DNA from: Cycas panzhihuaensis
Lineage: Eukaryota > Cycadophyta
Reading direction: 5' to 3'
Length of the DNA stretch: 64,000 bases
Assembly (NCBI GenBank): GCA_023213395.1
Contig: CM041465.1
Coordinates: forward strand, 41,795,741-41,859,740
Part shown: piece by piece, positions 24,300 through 34,479 of the stretch
Layout of the letters: every line of letters starts with the position of its first letter
How positions within the stretch are numbered: the first letter of the stretch is position 1
The notes under the pieces: generated by a model
Told to the model about the DNA's origin: nothing
Databases searched by the model: none
The model's input: only the letters and a program-made list of their open reading frames with translations
Made by a program: the position numbers and the translations under genes

Positions 24300-24770
24300 G
24301 AAGGTATGTTGGTTTTAATGTTAAAATAGAGGGAGTTTAATAAAATATAAGGAGGAGATTAAAGAAGGGTTAATGTTAACATTAAAGTATAATAATGGAA
24401 GGTTAATGTCAACATGAAAATGAAGTAATAGAGAGATCTAATTTTAACATTAAAAGATGTAGTTAGTGGGGGTACTAAAAGGAGAATTTAATGCATTATA
24501 GTAAGGAGGGGAATTAATTTTACATTAAAATGAGGTAATAAGAGGGGGGACTAATTTTTATAAATCAATTGTAATAGGGAAAATCTTAAAGTATGATAGA
24601 GGGGAGAGGGTTAATTTAAATGTAATAAGAGGAAATTAGTTTATCATTAAGGTGTAAGAGGGGGATGTTTATATTAACATTAAGGTATTGGAGAAGGATT
24701 ATTATGATAAGAGGGGTTTACTTAAATTATTAAATATAATAAGAAGGGATTTATAAAGTGTAGGGGATGA
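24300..24770 (+). repeat. imperfect tandem repeats, unit about 36-40 bp
   Basis: Repeated phrases of the type TTAATTTTAACATTAAA followed by a GTAATAGAG/GGGG purine run recur roughly a dozen times. Spacing is mostly 35-40 bases, with occasional doubling. The element sense strand is pyrimidine-rich. Confidence 0.65.
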
Positions 24771-24787
24771 GGCTAATTCAAATTTAA

Positions 24788-24789
<2 letters not shown>

Positions 24790-24840
<51 letters not shown>
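24790..24840 (+). repeat. (TA)n microsatellite
   Basis: About 25 uninterrupted TA units. Confidence 0.95.
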
Positions 24841-24844
<4 letters not shown>

Positions 24845-25902
24845 AAACAACACAAGATGCAAACTTGATGGGGTTATTTGATTTATTAAAGAAAATCAAA
24901 TTGCAAAATAATTTGGGGTCTGAGGGGGGTAACGAGAGGAAACCCTACCTTTTGCATTAGTTCGTGGTGATGTGTCTTCGATCTTTGTCTAGTTGTAGAT
25001 CTTGGAACGGCAACTCTCTCTGGTTTGTTGAGTCTGGTTCAAAGTAGCAACCACAACTGGCAACGATGAGGGTCAACTTGTAGTTATGACCGTGGTTATC
25101 TGCTTAAGCTCCTCACTAAGGAATTTTCTCAGTTTTCTCTTTATAAATCTTTCTTAGTTGAGGCAACCCTACCTACAAATTATGGTCATAGATTTCGAAG
25201 GCTTTTGAGTGTGCAACAACTACTTTGTAGGGGCTTTCTTTTAGACCATTCTGTTCACATACTACTTGCAATAAACTAAAACCCTACTCTATGATGTCCA
25301 ACTATAGCTAGCGAGCTCAACCTTAGTTAGTATATGAAAAAATGCAAATACACATAAGAGAAATAAACCCCTAAAAATGGAATTGATCTGTCATCTTATT
25401 TCTGCGGTGGATAATAATCCAGTCAAATTCTAATTCCATATGGCCAATTAAATTTTACTTAGGCATCTTCATGTTTTGTCATCTTACTTCTGCAAAGCTC
25501 TACACTGATGATACTATACTTTGTAGTCATAATTATAAGATGGCATCAGCATCGTAGTTTTTTGTGTAGTTTCATTACAAATAAATCCTTCATCATTTAG
25601 GTTCCCTTTTAGCTAGGGTTTCTATCTCGACTCTCTGGTGCCACACATCAGATATTTTGGTCTTGTCCTGCAACCCTCCTTTATTATAGTGGCTCCTTTT
25701 AGATTTTTAGCCCTCATTTAATGGCATAAAATTCTTATCATTTAACATCTTTAAGGTTCTTGATGAAGACTTGCCAAAGATGATGGAGAGAATATTTAAA
25801 GACTTGGGCTATTCAAGGGGCTCAAATGAAGAACTCTGGATCAACTTCAGTGCCAATCAGCACTAAAGATGTACTACTTTTAATAAAATTACTTATAAAA
25901 TA

Positions 25903-25913
25903 CTCTGATACCA
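25903..25913 (-). other. primer-binding site of C2 (initiator tRNA-Met)
   Basis: Minus strand TGGTATCAGAG, an exact 11-base match, directly abuts the 5' LTR. Confidence 0.93.
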
Positions 25914-26358
25914 TGTAAGAATGAGTATCATGTACAATGCCACATGATCCAAAATATTAACAAATATAGGGAAAATAAGACATTGCACATATACATAGCA
26001 TTTGACAGGTGGAAAACCCCTTCTGGGGAAGAAAAACAACCTCCTAATCTAAGAATTTATTGATTTTAGAAACTATATATAAAACCTTGAAAAGCATACC
26101 CTCTACATACAATAAACCAGCCTTTGAAACAAGCTTTGGACAACCACCTAGATTCTCAGAGCCAACTCCTAGAATCTAGAAGAGGGTATTTATAGCAAGA
26201 GAGGTTCATTGAAATAGGCAGTTGTGCATTTCAACGACCTTCACATAATGATTAAATATTAACATAAATTAAACCTTTTACATAACTTAAATTTATAATT
26301 ACACGTGACATAAAGATAAAGTAACAATAAAATAAAACTAATATTAATATTCCTAACA
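25914..26358 (-). repeat. 5' LTR of C2
   Basis: Ends TG (25914) and CA (26358) on the plus strand; 445 bp; pairs with 19078-19517. Confidence 0.92.
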
Positions 26359-27600
26359 ATTATGGCATGGGCAATTGCTTTGTATTCTACTTTGGTGGAG
26401 GAAAGGACAACACTTGGCTACTTCTTATAGCTCCAAGAGATTGCAACTAAGTTCATGTCAAAATAGTAACCTAAAGTTGAATGGTGAGTGTCCTAGTAAC
26501 CTATCTAATTAGCATTTATTTGTCCTCTTGGGATAGGGGACTCAATTTAGTTATAGTTAAGACCAAACTGATATCTACCATGAATATATTTAGGGATCCT
26601 AGTTATGAATTTTCAATCATATACTTTGGGTTGTGACATAAACCTAGAGTAGATCCTAATTACATATGATATATCTAGTTAAGTATACATGAGATAGATG
26701 AGGCTCCCAACTAACTACCAATATAAAGTGGGATCAAATAGCTTTCCTTGTTCATCCAAGTTTAGCTTAGTTCCAGTTTCCATAGGAATTGGTGATGTCT
26801 TGCATTCTATCATCCTAAATCTTTATAAGATCTCATTAGCATATTTTATTTGAGATAGGAAGATGTGGTCTAGTTATTGCTAAACTTTAATTTAAAGGAA
26901 GTAATAAAGCAACCCAAGATCTATCATCTTAAAGTTACTTTTTAGTTCTAACTAAATCCAAGCTATGCCTTTGGTGTTATTTCTAGTGATTACAAGATCA
27001 TCCACATAAAGAACAATGATTATGATCAATTTATCTCTAACCCGAATGTATAGGTCTGAGTTAAAGGGTGAACGATTAAATCTATGTTGGGTGAGAAAGA
27101 TATTAATCTTTATATACCAAGTATGTGGTGCCTGCTTCATTCTATATAGGGCTTCCTTGAGCTTATAGACTAAGTGTTCTTAGCTTAGAATAGTATTGCT
27201 AGGGGGTTGCTTTAAGAAAACTTCTTCTTTGAGCTCTCCATTAAGGAAAGTACTCTTCACATTAATTTGGTAGATAAGCTAGTTAAATCAGACTACAAGT
27301 GATATTATTAAATGAAATGTGGTCATGTTGGCCATTGGAACAAAGGTATCATTATAATTAATTATCTCCTATTATTTGAAACCTTTTACTACAAGATGAA
27401 CTTTGTGATACTCAATGGTGCCATCTATATAGAATTTAGTCTTGTAAAACCATCTATAATCAATTGCCTTTTTCCCAAGTGGCAATTTTATTAGCTCCCA
27501 AGTTTTATTTTTGATGATAGAGCTTGTCTCTTCATCTATAATTACTTTCCACATTTAGTCTTTGACTACCTTCTTAAATATGGAAGGCTCAAGAATTTTT
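26359..27600 (-). pseudogene. Copia RT and RNase H remnant (A)
   Basis: RT begins at about 27554 with WKVIIDEETSSIIKNKTWEL, KAIDYRWFYKTKF and HLVVKGFK. The palm is open at 27140-26952 with MKQAPHTWYIKINIF and LYVDDLVIT; YVDD is intact at 26997-27008. RNase H continues to 26359 and resumes at 19077 beyond the C2 insertion. Stops and frameshifts separate the pieces. Confidence 0.9.
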
Positions 27601-27859
27601 AGGAAATGTGTCATTGAGGCAAAGTTTATGGAGTGTCACATCGTAGAAGGATTTTTAGCAGTTATGGGAGGAGGAAGAGCATCCTTTAACAACTATTAAA
27701 CCCACTTGGAAGGTGGCTAAATATTAGTGGCTTCCCTATAAAGGTCATTAACTAAAATAGGTAGGATGGTTTTGTTACTTCTATTACAGAAGTGAAGGCT
27801 ACTGGAATTGATGAAGGACCTGATATATAGGAGGAGGTTGGTACTCGTGGCCCCAAAAT
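27601..27859 (-). other. Pol linker between integrase and RT (A)
   Basis: Variable stretch between IN and RT, no domain expected; frames are broken. The corresponding part of B lies at about 30170-30420. Confidence 0.6.
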
Positions 27860-28780
27860 TTATCTAAGAGGCACTTGAGGTGCATTAACTTTATCTACTA
27901 CTATAAATTGAATAAGAGGCAAATTTAGGTCATGTGAATCTTTAACAAATATTACGTCCTGAGTTGTGTATGCTTGGTTCATAATAATATCAAATACTTT
28001 GTAGGCTCTGCAACCAGGTACATAACCAAAGAAGATGTATTTTAGACTCATATCATCAAGATTCTTTATGTTCTCCTTTGGAACAAGTTTATATATCATG
28101 CATTCAAATATCTTCAAGTGTACAATAGTTGGTTTCAATCCTGACCAAGCTTCCTCAAGAGTGATGTTCCTAATCATAATAGTGAGACTTATGTTGGTTA
28201 GGTATATAGTTGTTACAATTACATCAGCCAAAATTTGGTGGTAAGTTTAGTAACACTCAGCATAGCTTTTCTTTTGTTCAATAATGTCTAGTTTATCATT
28301 TTGACTACATTGTTTTGTTGTGGTGTACCTCAGTGCTAAAAATTGGCATTGGATGCTATGTTTCTTATAAAAATTATTGAAATGATTAGAAATATACTCA
28401 CCACCATTATCAGATCTCAAGGTCTCTATTGTCATGTTACTCTTATTTTCAACCATAGCTTTGAACTCTTTGAATTTATCTAAGGCTTGGTACTTATTTC
28501 TTAGGAAGTAGACCTATACTTTCCTTGAGAAGTCATCTATGAATGTCATGAAATATAGACTCTCATTAAGTGATTATACAGACATGGGCCTATAGATGTC
28601 TGAGTGGACTAACTCTAATGGTTTTGAAGCTCTCCATGCATTCTTGGAAGGGAATTTTTCTCTCTATTGCTTTCCCTTTAGGCATGCTTCACAGATATTG
28701 TTATATCTCTTAATTTTAGGTAAACCATGTACCATGTTAAACCTAGACATTAGGTTCAAGCTTTACATATTTAAGTAACC
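27860..28780 (-). pseudogene. Copia integrase and GAG-pre-integrase remnant (A)
   Basis: GAG-pre-integrase end MVHGLPKIKRYNNICEACL near 28680-28740, then PLELVHSDI and FMTFIDDFSRK (first Asp). The open piece 28456-28247 has IETLRSDNGGEYISNHF (second catalytic Asp), and the catalytic Glu region follows in decayed form. The open piece 28231-27860 (123 codons) has TLEEAWSGLKPTIVHLKIF, KYIFFGYVPGCRAYKVFD and TTQDVIFV, the conserved tail. Confidence 0.93.
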
Positions 28781-28974
28781 TAGGAGTTAATTCCTTAATT
28801 AGTCTTTAGAGCTATTTGAAGTGACATTTTCCTCTGAATGAGAGCATTCTCCTTTTTCCTAGACATAAGGATATTCTTCAACCATTACATTTTTCCCCTT
28901 ATTAATTTGAGCACTTTGGGCCATTAAGCAAGATTCTTTTATTTGAGTAAAAAACTCAATAGCCCAGATAGCTC
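28781..28974 (-). other. end of arm A, gag/protease side
   Basis: Sequence shared with B in inverted orientation, but no protease or gag motif is readable. Homology between the arms stops at about 28974. Confidence 0.6.
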
Positions 28975-29097
28975 CAAAGTCTTGCTCCATAATTAGACTT
29001 CTTAAATATCTCTCAAGATTCAAATTAGTTGCCAACTTAATAATAATAATATCAAGTTAGTACTTCCTCCAATCGAAGTCCTAAATAAAAAAGAATC
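28975..29097. other. spacer at the centre of the A/B inverted repeat
   Basis: About 120 bp not shared between the two arms. AT-rich with a TAATAATAATAAT run; no feature recognised. Confidence 0.7.
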
Positions 29098-29279
29098 AAC
29101 TATCTAGGCTATTAAGCTAGCCTGTTGAGCTCTTCACTTAAATAAAGGAATCCTGCTCAATGGCCTAAAATACTCAACTTGATAAGGGAAAAGACATAAT
29201 AATTAAAGAATCCCCTTATATTTAAGAACCAAAATAATGCTCTCATTCAAAGGAAAAGGTCACTTCAAACAACTTTAAA

Positions 29280-30170
29280 GACCAATTATGGCATCAACAC
29301 CTAGATCACTTGAACATGCAAAGCTTGAACCTAATGTCTAGGCTTAGCATAGTATATGGTTTATCCAAAAGTAAAGATATAATAGGATCTGTGAGGCATG
29401 CCTAAAGGGAAAGTAATAGAGAGAAAAATTCCCTTCCAAGAATGCATGGAGAATCTTAACACCATTTGGGTTAGTCCATTTAGACATTTGTGGGCCCATA
29501 TCTATATAATCACTCAATGGAAGCCTATATTTCATGGCATTCATAAGTGACTTCTCAAGGAAAGTATGGGTCTACTTCCTAAGAAACAAGTACCAAGCCT
29601 TAGATAAATTCAAAGAGTTTAAAGTTATAATTAAAAATAGGAGTGGCATGATAATCAAGACCTTGATATCTAATAATGGTGGTGAATATATTTCTAATTA
29701 ATTCAATAATTTTTGCAAGGAACATGGAATCCAATGCCAATTTTTAGTACCTTACATAACAAAACAAAATGGTGTAGCTGAAAGGATGAACTAGAAATTG
29801 GTGAATAAAGGAAAAGCCATGCTTAGTACTACTAAACTTGCCACCAGATTTTAGGATGATGTAATTATACTTGTTACATACCTAACTAACATAAGTCCCA
29901 TTACTACAGTTAGGAACATCACTCTTGAGAAAGCTTGGTTAAGATTGAAACCAACTATTATACACTTAAAGACATTTGGATGCATAATATATAAACTTGT
30001 TCTAAAGGAGAATAGAAAGAAGTTTAAAATGTATCTTCCTTAGTTATGTACCTAGTTCCAAATCCTACAAAGTATTTGATATTGTTGGGAACCAAGCATA
30101 CACAACTCAGGACATAATATTTGCTAAAGATTCATAGGACCTAAATTTACCTCAAATTTAGTTTATAGTA
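29280..30170 (+). pseudogene. Copia integrase remnant (B)
   Basis: Plus strand. REKFPSKNAWR, VHLDICGPISI (catalytic Asp), FMAFISDFSRKVWVYFL, then TLISNNGGEYISN (second Asp reads Asn), the QNGVAERMN motif with its Glu, and TLEKAWLRLKPTIIHLKTFG at the tail. Several in-frame stops, for example TAG after VAERMN and in RFxDD where Trp is expected. The last part is frameshifted. Confidence 0.92.
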
Positions 30171-30419
30171 GTTGATGAAGTTGGTGCACCTCAAGTGCCT
30201 CTTAGACAAATTTGGAAGCCACTAATACTAGCCTCGTCCTATACATCAAGTCCTTCATCAATTCCAACAACCTCCACTTCTATAATAAAAACAAGCATAA
30301 CCATACCACCAATTTTAGTTGATGACATTCAGGTGGAAGCCACCAATATTTAGCTACCTCCTAAGTGGTTTCAATAGTTGTTAAATGATTCTCCTTCTCC
30401 TCCCATAGCTACCAAAAGG

Positions 30420-31290
30420 CCTTCTAAGATGCAACACTCCATAAACTTTACCTTAATGGCACATGTTCTAGAAACTCTTAAGCCTTCCATGTTTAAGGAG
30501 GCAACCAAAGGCTAAACGTAGAAAGTAGTTATGGGTGAAGATATGAACTCCATCATCAAAAATAAAACTTGGGAGATGATAAAATTGCCACTTAGGAAAA
30601 AGATAATTGATTATAAATGGTTATATAAGACTGAATTCTATATAGATGGCACTATCGAGTATCATGAAGCTCATCTTGTTACAAAAGGTTTAAAATAATA
30701 TGAGGGGATTAACTATGATGATGCCTTTGCACCAGTAGCCAGCATGACCACATTCTATTTGGTAATGTCACTTGTAACCCAATTCAATTGAATGGTCTAC
30801 CAAATCAATGTAAAGAGTGCTTTCCTTAATAGAGAGCTCAAAGAAGTGGTTTTCTTGAAATAACCCCCTAACTATGTTATTCCAAGGCAAGAACACTTAG
30901 TCTGTAAGCTCAAGAAATCCCTATATAGACTAAAGTAGGTACCATATACCCAGTATATAAAGATTGATATCTTTGTCATCCAAAATAGATTCAATCATTT
31001 ATCCTCTAACCTAGACCTATATATTCAAGTTAGAGATAACTTGATCCTAATCATTATTCTTTGTATGGATAATCTTGAAATCACTAGCAATGATACTAAA
31101 GGCATAGTTTGGCTTCAGTTAGAACTGAAAAGCAACTTCAAGATGAAAGATCTTGGGTTGCTTTATTACTTCCTTAGAATTAAAGTTTAGCAAGAACCAA
31201 GTCACATCTTCTAATATCAAACAAAATATGCCAATGAGCTCTTACAAAGATTTAGGATGATAGGATATAAGCCATCACTAATTCCTATGG
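30420..31290 (+). pseudogene. Copia reverse transcriptase remnant (B)
   Basis: RT opening with NKTWEMIKLP and DYKWLYKTEFYIDGTIEY, then YDDAFAPVASM, KSAFLNRELKE and the LKKSLYRLK region. The catalytic box near 31060-31074 reads CMDN in place of YVDD, so the enzyme is dead. Stops replace Gln in KGFKQY-type and KQPPNY-type positions. Confidence 0.9.
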
Positions 31291-32010
31291 AAAATAGAAT
31301 TAAGTTAAACCTAGATGAATAAGGAAAGCCATTTAATCACACTGTGTATCAGAAGTTAATTGGGAGCCTCATCTATCTAACCCACACTCAATTGAATATA
31401 TTATATATAATTGGTATCTACTCTAGGTATACGTCATAGCCCAAAGCATCCCTTTGGAAAGCCATAACCAAGGTCCTTAAATATATTAATGGCACACATT
31501 AGTTTAGTCTTGACTATAACCAAAGTAATTCCTCTATCCTGAGAGGACATATAGATGTTGATTGGGTAGGTTACCATGATAATCTCCATTTAACTTTAGA
31601 TTATTATTTTGATATAAACTCTGCTACAATCTCTTGGAGCTATAAGAAGCATCCAAATATTATCTTTTCCTCTATTGAAGAAGAATACAAAGTAGTTTTC
31701 CATGCCACAACATAGTTGATTTGGCTTAGAAGGATTCTCACCGAGCTTAGACTTCAATAGCTTACACCCACCATCTTCTATTGTGATAATCAAAGTATAT
31801 TGAAGATGATGAAGAATTTAGTCTTCCATACCAAAACCAAGCGTATTAAGGTCTATCATCACTTCATCCATGAACATGTCTAGAAGAAAGAAGTTAATAT
31901 CATTTATTAGCCAACTGAGGACCAGGTTGTAGATATCTTCACTAAAGTACTTGGTAAACTAGAGTTTGAACGATTTTGATATAACCTCAGCATCAAAAGA
32001 AATGAAGCTA
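31291..32010 (+). pseudogene. Copia RNase H remnant (B)
   Basis: TVYQKLIGSLIYLTHTQLN opens the connection, followed by the GTHxFSLDYN segment, VDWVGYHDN-type residues, then TIFYCDNQSILKMMKNLVFH and EDQVVDIFTKVLGKLEFERF at the carboxyl end. Stops are TAG/TAA/TGA at expected Gln and Trp codons. Confidence 0.9.
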
Positions 32011-32024
32011 CCATTAAGGGGTGG
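32011..32024 (+). other. polypurine tract of B
   Basis: CCATTAAGGGGTGG lies directly before the LTR start. Confidence 0.8.
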
Positions 32025-32413
32025 TGTTAAAACATCATAATGATACCTTCATCAGTGTAATTTATGTTTATTATATGTATATTATAGACTAAAGATAACC
32101 CTTATTACAAATTTAATTATATTATGTAATTATGTCAGGTCTATCATATATGTCGTTAAGTCAGCCAATGATATTATTAAAAATCTTAGTGGAAAGCTTA
32201 TAAATTAATCCCTATAAAATTCATTTCTATATTGGAACTTTATTTATCTAGAAGCTCTACTAATTTATAGCCTCACATGGTGACCAATTCATCTGTGAAC
32301 TTTCATACATCTCTGTTCTATGTTTATTTGAATGTTTATTACTCTATTTTAATAGTTTAGTCTTGTTTTATGACAGATAAATATAGATTTTAGATTGTGG
32401 ATGAGTTTTAACA
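32025..32413 (+). repeat. 3' LTR of B
   Basis: 389 bp, from TGTTAAAAC to GTTTTAACA, a perfect 9-base terminal inverted repeat. Pairs in inverse orientation with 18385-18768. No PBS-like sequence follows, unlike the copy at A. Confidence 0.92.
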
Positions 32414-32784
32414 TTTAAAATTATTCATATCTTTTATATGAATAGATTTGCTATTATAAGAAGTTAATTATTAAATCCTACAAGAGTGTATGAACCTTCA
32501 AAGAATAATAGAGAGAGGTTTAGAAAAAAAGGAAGTTTAAAATATGCATAATGATGGTAGAAGAGATAAATTGTAAGAATATTCAACAAAAAGAGACTCA
32601 AGTAAGAGAATAAAAAAAAAGACATTAGTATAAATAGAAATGATGAGAGATGATCGACTAATAAGATAAAATCTTCAAAATCCACATCATCCTTTGTGAG
32701 AAGTAAAAGATTAAGAGGTTATATCTCAATAAGGAAATGTTTAAATATGAACTTACAAAATCTAGTCTACCTACCTTTAGTGGT
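32414..32784. other. AT-rich stretch between B and G3
   Basis: No recognised feature. Confidence 0.5.
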
Positions 32785-33290
32785 TAAATTAAATATAGAG
32801 ATAAGGCAGAAGCTTAGCTTATGAATCTAAAAAAGTATTTTCAACCAGATGATTTCAATTCAAAAGAGAATTTAAGAATAATAGCTCAAAATATCACTCA
32901 AAGTACATCACTTTAGTAGGAATACTATGAAAAGGTAAAGAATATAAGATAAAGAGAATTAATATAGAATAAGTTCTCTAAATATTTTTAGTAAAATCAC
33001 TTCTTTAAGTATTATTTTAAAAAGAAAGCATAATTTTTCTACAAGTTAAAGGAAAAATGGTAGTTGGTGAACATGAAAGGCAATTCACAAACTTTCTAAA
33101 CTATGCTCCCTATATCTATAAAGAAAGGGTAAAAGTGAATAGGTTTATAAATGGTCTAAATGATGCTATCTAAGATAAAATAAAAATATTAGAGCCCAAA
33201 ACCCTAAAATAGGTAGAAAGAAAGGTAAAAATTATGATGATCAATGTGTTAGGTGATAAGACAATAGCCTTAAGTGGAAGGATATACTTT
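32785..33290 (+). pseudogene. gypsy gag remnant (G3)
   Basis: Retrotransposon gag pattern: EYYEKVKN, LKEKW, then VGEHERQFTNFLNYAPYIY, KVNRFINGLNDAI and KIKILEPKTL, matching the family phrases EY.R.FT.LL.YAP, RFI.GL...I..KV and LEPKTL. Frames are broken by stops and small indels. Confidence 0.82.
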
Positions 33291-34080
33291 AACAAAATCA
33301 AAAGAAGTAAAAGAGGGGATTTAGACCTCCTCCTTATCCCTAAAAAATGTAAGGAGTATTAATTAGCCTCAAGACATACAAGAAACTAGTCACAACCATG
33401 TATGCTTTCTTAAGAATACTTCTCAAGTTACTTGTTCTTATATAGTGAGATAGGACATTATGTTTAGGGACGCCTTATGAAACTAAAAGTTGATGGAATG
33501 TCCTATAATATTGGGATGATGGCAAGTGTAATAGATATAAGAAAAGTAAAAGAACCTATAAGAATATATATTATAGTGGATGGTTGATAAGCAAATTATA
33601 AATAAATCATAGTCCATACTCCATGTAAATGTTCCAACTAGACTATCGCTATGTTGATTAACTTTGATAGCAATTGTAACTTCCTATTACCATGAGTTAT
33701 AGAGAAATATAAATTATAGTATAATAAGCATGTTAATGAATGGATTATATAAATGATAAATAGGAGTAAAATAATAGTGATTAAATTTATTCCTAGTTAT
33801 AAATTGGAATGGGGATGATGGACCAATTATTCTACTTTCCAAATTATATTAGTAGGGAATTATGATGCAATAATTAGTAGATAATGGTTAGAGAAGCACC
33901 CAATAAAAATCAATTACTATAATGGGATTATGGAATGTTTAGATGATTAGGGTTCTCCTAAACTCGTATAGGATAAAAGTAGATCCATCTCCATTTAATA
34001 GATTTTAGCCATATAGATCAAAGAAAGTATGTGAAAAAGATTCCAGTTCTATATAGCCTATATTAGTAATGAAAATAGAT
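33291..34080 (+). pseudogene. decayed zinc knuckle/protease region (G3)
   Basis: Lies between recognisable gag and RT, where protease belongs. I cannot identify the DTG/DSG site with confidence; a segment near 33860-33900 resembles the DAIISRRWLEKHP-type protease end. Position is the main support. Confidence 0.5.
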
Positions 34081-34475
34081 GAAAAGGCCCTCAGTTAGAA
34101 CATTATCTAATATCAAAAGAATTTCTTAATTTATTCCCACATGAATTACTAGGCTTTCTACTTAAGAGAAAAATAGATTATGATATTGAGTTAATTCTAG
34201 AGGATGAAACTATGCCTAAGTCACTCTATTAGATGTCCATACTAGAATTATTAGAATTAAAGATGAAATTATAAAAACTATTGAATAAGAGATTTATTAG
34301 ACCTAGCATATCCCCATGGATAGCACCTACCCTATTTGTGAGGAGAAAATATAGAACACTATGACTATGCATTAACTACAAATAGCTAAATATAGTGATA
34401 ATAAAAAATAAGTATCCCCTTCTAAGGATTAATGATTTATTTGATCATATAAGAGAAGAGTGTTTCCTATGTTTA
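34081..34475 (+). pseudogene. gypsy RT amino-terminal remnant (G3)
   Basis: The run-up to RT reads EFLNLFPHELLGF with REKIDYDIELILEDE, then LLNKRFIRPSISPWIAPTLF, RLCINY, VIKNKYPLLRINDLFDHI. This is the universal gypsy start (GFIRPS.SPWGAPVLFVKKKDG, LC.DYR.LN, NKYPLPRI.DL.DQL). The next motif, SKIDL, is missing, so the element is truncated at this point. Confidence 0.88.
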
Positions 34476-34479
34476 TTAG

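Larger units (their letters stand above)
23676..25902 (-). other. 2.2-kb leader of C2 between PBS and gag
   Basis: No coding domain. It contains a C-rich run (23948-23976), a series of imperfect repeats (24300-24770), a TA microsatellite (24790-24840) and a higher-complexity part (24900-25640). Copia leaders are usually far shorter, so this may be captured or amplified sequence, or a further decayed nested element. Confidence 0.6.
19078..26358 (-). mobile_element. Copia retrotransposon C2, nested in A
   Basis: LTRs at 19078-19517 and 25914-26358 flank minus-strand gag, protease, integrase, RT and RNase H in Copia order. The PBS matches exactly and there is a polypurine tract. It interrupts the RNase H of A, so it inserted after A. 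A clean target duplication is not visible because the outer end of the left LTR is altered. An unusually long leader (about 2.2 kb) lies between PBS and gag. Confidence 0.93.
18385..28974 (-). mobile_element. Copia element A, left arm of an inverted pair, split by C2
   Basis: Minus-strand Copia internal sequence (GAG-pre-integrase, integrase, RT, RNase H), polypurine tract and LTR. The RNase H region is continuous once the 19078-26358 insertion is removed: EYKAIAHAIIDLAQK reads across the join. Without the insertion the arm is 3309 bp, against 3316 bp for B. Gag and protease are missing at the 28974 end, exactly where B is also cut. Integrase and part of RT remain open in several pieces. Confidence 0.88.
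29098..32413 (+). mobile_element. Copia element B, right arm of an inverted pair
   Basis: Same family as A but on the plus strand: GAG-pre-integrase, integrase, RT, RNase H, polypurine tract and 3' LTR. Its 5' end stops at the head-to-head junction near 29098, so 5' LTR, PBS, gag and protease are missing. More decayed than A: stops appear throughout, nearly all at Gln (CAG/CAA) or Trp (TGG) codons. Most Copia core motifs can still be followed, mainly in one frame. Confidence 0.92.
32785..34475 (+). mobile_element. Ty3/gypsy remnant G3 (gag to RT amino terminus)
   Basis: Plus-strand gag, a very decayed protease region and the first third of RT in gypsy order, with no LTR found. It stops abruptly near 34475, before the RT palm. 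Too decayed for open frames, yet motif order is clear when stops are read through. Confidence 0.85.

Noticed and set aside
24300-24770. CRISPR-like array
   Set aside because: Repeats are imperfect, spacers are not distinct and of variable length, and the host is a plant.
28035-28244. Plus-strand open frame
   Set aside because: Antisense shadow of the integrase tail of A.
32464-32685. Leu/Phe-rich minus-strand frame resembling membrane segments
   Set aside because: A product of A-rich plus-strand sequence; no homologue recognised.
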